From positions 1-64,000 of the forward strand of contig CAJZBQ010000057.1 in assembly GCA_914767885.1 (NCBI GenBank): DNA of 64,000 nt, written 5' to 3'. Source of the stretch: Blepharisma stoltei. Lineage: Eukaryota > Ciliophora > Heterotrichea > Heterotrichida > Blepharismidae. Under the pieces are notes generated by a model. That model saw only the letters and a list, made by a program, of their open reading frames with translations. It was not told the DNA's origin and searched no databases. Of the stretch, positions 58,383-64,000 are shown one piece after another (position 1 is the first letter of the stretch; every line of letters starts with the position of its first letter). A program made the position numbers and the translations under genes.

Positions 58383-59294
58383 GGCTATTAATTATTATTA
58401 CGATTTGTATAACTGCCCAAAAAATCCTTAAATATGGATTATCACTGAGAGACTGTTTTTAAGCTTATACAGCTAATGGAGTTTGAAATTTGAGAAAATT
58501 AGGCAAAATCTGACGGAGAAACATATAAGAAAATATTGATGTTTATAGTTTAAATATTATTAGTAATCAAAATATTCTTTATATTTATAATAAAAAAGCA
58601 AGCAAATCAGAAAATACAAATAATAAAAAAATACTAATTGGGAACTGAAAAGCCTTAAGTTTTTTATTTCAATAGTTCAACGAGGTGAGGTAAAGTGCTT
58701 TTGTTTTATTAGAAAGTATTTTATATTAAAAAATTAAGTTAAAATTGCCAATGCTTTTAATTTAACTTTAATTTATATTAATTCACCGATTTTTGGTAGA
58801 AATCACTTAATAGTAAGGACTTAAATGGAGTAAATAAAGCAAATTTATATCAAGTTGATATTTCTGGTCATTTGCCTCAAAATTTTCTTATCAAAATAAT
58901 TCTAATTAAGGTCTATTTCATTTTCCAACCTATTAAATTAAAAATTTGAAGATAAAATAAATAAGTAAATCTTTGAATTATTCTTGTCTATTTAAAAATA
59001 CACCTCTCTAGAATAAATTGCTGAAGGGATGATCTTTTATGATCCCACAATTTAAAATTATTAGGAATATGTAGCAGGCATTTAAGTTTTAAAATTTTTA
59101 GTGGGTCTAGTAAATTCCTGGCGATTCAATACGATGATCTGAATATTTCTGTCTCCTCAACTTTAATTATTATAGCTATGAAATTGGATATTATATTTAG
59201 AATGATTAACAGAAACTAATCTGATTTCTATAAAAAATACTCCAAACTGTGGGTATATGGAGAAGTAGGACATTTTATAGGCAGATAAAGTGGA
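58383..59294. other. AT-rich gap
   Basis: About 0.9 kb with no gene or repeat recognised. Confidence 0.4.
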
Positions 59295-59630
59295 TGCCTT
59301 CTCCCCACTCCATGAGCGAACAAAAAATCTTGTTCGATCACGGAATTTTGTTTTTTAGTATAAATTTTAAAGATAATTTTTTTTTTGAATTTAAAAAATC
59401 CCACTTCTCGGAAATTTGAGAGTAAATATTAATTTAATTTGTAATATTTATGTTTTAAATGCAATTTGTTTAAAATTAAACAAAATTAACTCGAGATTTC
59501 ATGATACTAGTTATCACTTATATGTCAAGTTTTTTCCTATAAAAATTTTTCTATTAAAAAAATGTTTGTTCGCTCGCATATAGGGATTTTTCTAAGGTTT
59601 TGTTCGCTCACGGAGGGGGGAATTAGATTT
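59295..59630 (-). mobile_element. MITE family 2, copy 3
   Basis: Reverse orientation of the 22.5 kb copy. The left end is the hairpin (CACTCCATGAGCGAACAAAA, then its complement, 59306-59345); the right end has two copies of TTTGTTCGCTCxC (about 59567 and 59600) before a G run. The interior matches in reverse (TAGTTATCACTTATATGTCA). Confidence 0.87.
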
Positions 59631-59639
59631 TAAGCATGG

Positions 59640-59905
59640 AGTTTGAAGATACATGCCGAAAAGGAAGGGGTTTTTCATTAAAGCTTCCTTAAGCAGTTAC
59701 TTTTCTCATTGAGTCTTCACATATTGCGACTTCGGGCGGTCAACAGAGCTGCCCTAGTTGATGGAGTTAATCCTAGTCAGGCTGTCCAACGAGTGCTCAA
59801 GACTTTTGGCTAATTATTTTTATCTGGTCTGCAAGCCATCTTCCTATTAGCGAGGTGATGCCAATCAGTGGCTCATCTGCTTAAAATAATATATCTTAAT
59901 CTAAT
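59640..59905 (+). mobile_element. SINE-like retroposon, family C
   Basis: About 260 bp, GC-richer, with ATGCCGAAAAGG, GGAGTTAATCCTAG and GATGCCAATCAGTGG that align in order with 3.8 kb. The 3' end is an ATCTTAATCTAATCTAATG tail. It lies just after the MITE; the target duplication is unclear. Confidence 0.72.
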
Positions 59906-60195
59906 CTAATGATTCACAGTATTCATATTTCTATATTAAAATAGTATAGTACTACGACCAGAAATAAGTATAATTTCATATTTTCTACTTGAAAAAACTG
60001 TTTCAGAATTTTATATATTTTAAAGCAAAAAATTTATCATTTAAATTTTGCATGTATAAAATATACATAAATACTTTAAACCAATTTTTGACCTCTTTTA
60101 AAAACAAACTATTTTTAGAATCATTTCATATTTATATTAATTAAAACCACAAATATGAGTTTCTATAAGGCTTTAAATTATCAGCAAGCATTTTT

Positions 60196-61557
60196 TTAGA
60201 TTATTAAAGGCTCCATCATCGGTCCTTGCTGCACTTGATTTGAATCACAAGGTCCTAGCATTACACAGAATATTTTCATCAAAAAGAAAAACATCCCAAC
60301 TGCCGGAGACAATACAAAAGACAATAGCAGCACAGTCAGGAATAAAACCTCCATTAAAAACCCGAACACCAAAATAAACGGTGTAAATAAGCATTTTCTC
60401 TTGCAAGAATAATATCTCCCTTCAAATGTAATTTTAAACGCTAAAAAGTGGCCACAAAATATCATGATAAGTATGACAGCTATTGGGGACAATATTATTA
60501 AAAGCAGATATAATATAAACCTATGTGAAAATAAAAATTTGAGACAGCACGGCAGCCCAGTTGGGTCAGGAAAACCTTGACTTCTTTCAATATAGTTATA
60601 AAGAACAGCAGCTGCAAAAAGGTACCAGAATGGAAACAGCATAATCATAAAAATTATATACAATATGCGCTATTTTTGATATTCTTTATAAAAAAATTAT
60701 TTTTTTATAAATTCAGCATAGCCCAGTATATGCCAATACAAATCCAGTTTACTTCGCCCAAACATACACTTAAACTCACTGTGCTGAGCTACAGGATTTC
60801 CACAGTTCCAGCACCAATAATGCCCACATTGAATACAAGTCATATGTGAGCATCCTCCATTTTTCTCAACCCTCCAAAAGCATTTTGGGCAAGCTTTTGC
60901 ATTTCTTTGAGAAGCCCATCGTTCGAATTTTTTATCAGTTTTGCATTTTTTCCTGCCGTGCCAAATTTGATTGCATTTTGCACAAAAATAATTATGACAG
61001 ATATTGCATTGGAGCTTTAATTTTCCGCCTCCAATTGTATCGTAGCCTTCACAGTTAGGATAAGGACACCATTTAATATTTGGGTCGCTTTGAAGCTGAA
61101 TTCTTTTCATAAGTTTATCATACAGTTCTAATCTTTCTCCAGATAATAGTTGTCGGATTATATTAGCAGGGAAAATATTGCTGCAGGTATATTCGCAGCA
61201 TTTTATTTTGACAACTTGGCCTTCATGGACTTGTAAGTCTAAGTATTGATTGAAGCAAGATTTACAAAAAGTGTGGGAGCATGGTATTTTTTATATTTTT
61301 AAAAAAAAAATTAATATCTAAAATTTCTCCAAATTTTCTGACTTTTTCAAGCATGGGGAAAGTTTAATAAACTCTGATCTGATTTCGAAGCATATAGGGC
61401 ATTGTTTTTCTTCAGTAGTTTCAAATTCTATACCTGTGATTGTGCCTAAAGGAATTATAGCTTGCACTGTTTCTCTTATAGCATCTCCACTGTCATAGAA
61501 AGGATCTTCTACCCAATTTCTCTCTTCATAATCTGGTATATCACTATATAAACTCAT
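60196..61557 (-). CDS. RBR-type E3 ubiquitin ligase with membrane tail
   Basis: 412 residues after two IESs are removed. RING1 starts at about residue 53 (CPICFEI, then P-C-S-H-T-F-C-K-S-C), followed by an IBR (CPYPNCEGYDTIGGG, CNICHNYFCAKC) and RING2 (ACPKCFWRVEKNGGCSHMTC, CGHYWCWNCG). The catalytic Cys of RBR ligases, in the GGC-x-H-M motif, is present, so it should accept ubiquitin as a thioester before transfer. The C-terminal 155 residues contain four or more hydrophobic segments, which places it on a membrane, as in RNF144/RNF19-type ligases (ER or mitochondria). Confidence 0.92.
60655..60705. other. IES 2 in the RBR ligase gene
   Basis: About 51 bp with TA ends. Excision joins Y-A-E-F-I to I-F-M-I-M-L-F in frame. 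The ends are inferred from frame only. Confidence 0.55.
61285..61356. other. IES 1 in the RBR ligase gene, non-TA pointer
   Basis: 72 bp flanked by AGCATGG (61278-61284 and 61350-61356), without TA. Excision restores the RING1 sequence K-L-S-P-C-S-H-T-F-C-K-S-C. Confidence 0.9.
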
Positions 61558-61752
61558 TTTTCCTTTGAATAATTTTAATCAGATACAATTGGAATAATTA
61601 ATTCCTTAACGAGAAAAACTTATTATGATTTGAAAAATAATTTTATTTAAATTACTCCGCAAGCTAATAAAATAAAAAATATTTTCTTATAAAAAAATTA
61701 TTTTTAAAAAAAAAATCTTTATGGAGAGTTAGAAACTAAAATAATTTCGAAA

Positions 61753-63573
61753 ATGGAATTAGACCGTTCTCGCTCAATTTCTCCTTCCCAAAGCTCCAGT
61801 GACTCCCACAAAAAGCCTACCATGAACCGACTAGGCTCAACTCCACTATTCAAAAAGCGAAATGCCCCATTTTCCCACGATCTCAACATCCCAGACAGTG
61901 CTTCAAAAGCATCGCGTAGGCCATCAGCGCCTGGGATCCCTCGATCCAGAGAGCCAGAAACCCAAATAACTCCAGAAATAGCTGCAATGGTGGTCCGACA
62001 ATACTTGCTACCTATGTTTGAATCTGACAATGTCGGAAAAGGCAGAAACATGTTTTTCGGGCTCCCAGGGATGAGCGATATTAATAAACCTCTAGAAGTA
62101 ATATCAGGCACTGTATACGGAGAACTAAAATTGGCTGACCAGCTGATGAATCAGCTGACACAGGCCCGAAAAGAAATGAACCAAATCGGCCAAAATTTAA
62201 AAGACGCCGAGCAAGAAAGGAAAAGTGTTTTAGCTTTTTCTATATTAAATTAGCATAATTTTCTTATATAATAAATAATAAATAATAATTTATTTATATA
62301 AAATAGCATAGCTGAGCTGGAAAATGTAAAAAAGCAATATTTATCAGTAATATCAGAAATAGAAACCTGTCAATACCAATTCCAAGAAACCCTCTGTGCC
62401 CAGCAGCAATCCGATTTGAAACTGTCGTTTATGAACAACCAGCTTTATGAATATAAGCAGCTTTACGCCTTAAACGACGCTGAAAATAAACAGTTTACTG
62501 TAGACCTCCACGAAGAAAAAGCTTTAAACGACAAGCGTAGAAATACAGCTGCAGAGCTGGAGCATGGAAACCAGCTTTTAAGAATGGAAAATGACATCAT
62601 GTCAGAAAGACTTGGCGGACTCTACCAAGAGCTAGACAAGCTTTCCCAACGACGGTTTATAGAAGACAAATTAGTAGAAGAAACCGACATTCTTGTCCAT
62701 TGTCTACGCAATCTTGCTGATTACTGCAATAATTTGTCACTCAGCTTGATTTCTGCGATGAATCAAAGAGATGAGCTTAAAATCCAGCACGCTGATATTG
62801 AAGCTTTAACTGAAGAAATCAAGACTTTAAGAGATAAATTAGTATCTAAAAGCAAAGAAGCCAGAAATAGCATAGAAAAAGAATATAATAGTGTCGTAGA
62901 GCAGAGAGAAGAATATAAGTCTAGGTTGTCGAAGCTAGAAAAAGCTTATAAAGATATGAGTGAAAGCTACGAAAAACTCCGCCAGAAGCTAAAACAGTGG
63001 AAACAAAGAGGCAAACAGTACGGTGAACAAGAAGAAAAAGTCTGCAGCAAGTGTCGGCAGACTTATACAGAAAAAGAAAATTATAATTGGTCGTGCAAAA
63101 CCCACAGTGGACAGTTTAATGGAGAAATGTATTGGTGTTGTGGGAGAAAAGGAAAAGAAGCCTTAGGCTGTCAGACCTCAAAGCATGTGTCAAAAGAAGA
63201 CGAAGACGAAGAAGCAGCCAAAGAGAAAGAAGACGACAAGTTTAAGCAAGGCACGGCTAAGTGTTCCAGCTGCAAAGAAATAGGTCACAGAGCCCACGAA
63301 TGTCCAAAAGACCCTAATATCAGAAGTGCCCTAGATGCAGTTGACGAAATTGATAGAATTGATGGGATAAAATCAAGGAAAAAAGCTAATGTGAATAATA
63401 TTGACGTAAACCAAAAATTGATGGGAATTCTTAATGCGAGGTTTGGGCAGATCGGGTTTGGAGACGATATGGCCTCGTCAGCAGGGACTGAAACTTTGAG
63501 AGGCATGGAAGAGGAAGAAGAAAATGCCGAAAATAATCAGCATGAGCACGACCCATTTAAAGATTTATTCTGA
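61753..63573 (+). CDS. Coiled-coil protein with CHORD-like zinc and CCHC knuckle
   Basis: ATG at 61753. With the 78-bp IES removed the frame has about 580 residues to 63573. The N-terminus is Ser-rich, the middle a long coiled coil (about 130-400), then a Cys/His block CSKCRQTYTEKENYNWSC, H-S-G-Q-F-N-G-E-M-Y-W-C-C-G, G-C-x-x-x-x-H that resembles a CHORD-type zinc domain, and a CCHC knuckle CSSCKEIGHRAHEC. The apparent stop is TGA, which is Trp in this code, and a MITE starts within three bases. The real C-terminus therefore depends on removal of the MITE and lies at or beyond the window end. Confidence 0.75.
62236..62313. other. IES in the coiled-coil/zinc gene
   Basis: 78 bp flanked by TAGCT (62231-62235 and 62309-62313). 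Excision joins K-S-V-L-A to E-L-E-N-V-K-K in frame. Confidence 0.85.
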
Positions 63574-63956
63574 CTCCCCCCCCTCGAAGTTCGACCAAGA
63601 TATAGGGAAAATTCCTATTTTTTTTGAAAATTAACCCCCCTCAAAGTTCGACCAAGACCTATATAAATTTACTAGAAAAAAATAAGCAATTTTTCAAAAA
63701 TTTTAAACTATATGGGGGTGAGCTTGCGATTTTTGTATTCAAGTTCTAAAAAAGCGTTACAAAACCATCTTGCACTATTTTTTCTAACCCTTACACTCTC
63801 TCAACCATACAGAAGAATATGATAAATATTTTTTTTTTTAACTACTAAATTATATAAAAAAAATTCTATATAATTTTTTTTAAAAAAATTTTTCTTAACC
63901 CCCCTCGAAGTTCGACCAAAAAAATCTTGGTCGAACTTCGGGGGGCGGGGGGAGTG
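63574..63956 (+). mobile_element. MITE family 1, copy 2
   Basis: About 380 bp. The left end has two direct copies of the CCCTCGAAGTTCGACCAAGA motif (63583 and about 63636, the second with one change); the right end is a hairpin of one direct and one inverted copy (about 63899-63943). The interior matches the reversed copy at 11.8 kb, e.g. ACCATCTTGCACTATTTTT. It begins at the last sense codons of the zinc-protein gene. Confidence 0.88.
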
Positions 63957-64000
63957 AGCTTTAGTAAATGGTGTTTTTTTGAGAATAAAAAAAATTATTT

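Overview
The window reads as one end of a germline (micronuclear) chromosome of a heterotrich ciliate, most like Blepharisma. Four things support this. (1) It opens with about 1.8 kb of an uninterrupted CACCCTAA array, the heterotrich telomere repeat read on its C-rich strand; macronuclear telomeres of Blepharisma, as I recall them, are only a few hundred bases. (2) In-frame TGA repeatedly falls where conserved proteins have tryptophan (RWYRAPE of a MAP-kinase-like protein, the Rab switch II region, an HMG box), while TAA and TAG end genes, so UGA is read as Trp. (3) Conserved genes are broken by short AT-rich segments flanked by direct repeats; removing each with one repeat copy restores the reading frame. 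These are internal eliminated sequences (IESs). (4) The first 35 kb is very AT-rich, gene-poor and full of short transposons and decayed gene copies.

Layout. 1-1803 telomere. 1.8-31 kb subtelomere: an MFS transporter fragment, an intact catalytically dead MAP-kinase paralogue, a dispersed kelch-like gene family (intact copies at 6.8-7.6, 20.2-21.1 and 25.2-26.3 kb, and several relics), a cyclin-like gene, a Rab-like gene, palindromic MITEs and SINE-like retroposons. 31-37 kb: an NBR1-type autophagy receptor (PB1, ZZ, FW, UBA) split by a retroposon, a small unknown gene and a Zn-finger/coiled-coil gene. 37-64 kb is compact and gene-rich: SDA1, an EF-hand protein, an HMG-box protein, an aquaporin, a membrane protein, a NEK-like kinase, a surface protein of about 1,975 residues, two paralogous MG-start proteins, an RBR ubiquitin ligase with a membrane tail and a Zn/coiled-coil protein. 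Nearly every gene here carries one or more IESs.

Mobile DNA. At least three SINE-like families occur (here called A, B, C). They are GC-rich, about 300-620 bp, often start near AAAATGGC, often end in short tandem tails such as CTAAT or CTTAA, and several have 10-18 bp target-site duplications. Two MITE families differ in sequence but share one layout: a 20-bp motif present four times, two direct copies at one end and a hairpin pair at the other. Two further MITEs are palindromes made of palindromes. Retroposons and MITEs also sit inside gene bodies, so the genes depend on genome editing to become functional in the somatic nucleus. No rRNA, tRNA, CRISPR or operon structure was seen. All coordinates of IES ends come from reading-frame repair and direct repeats, not from somatic sequence.
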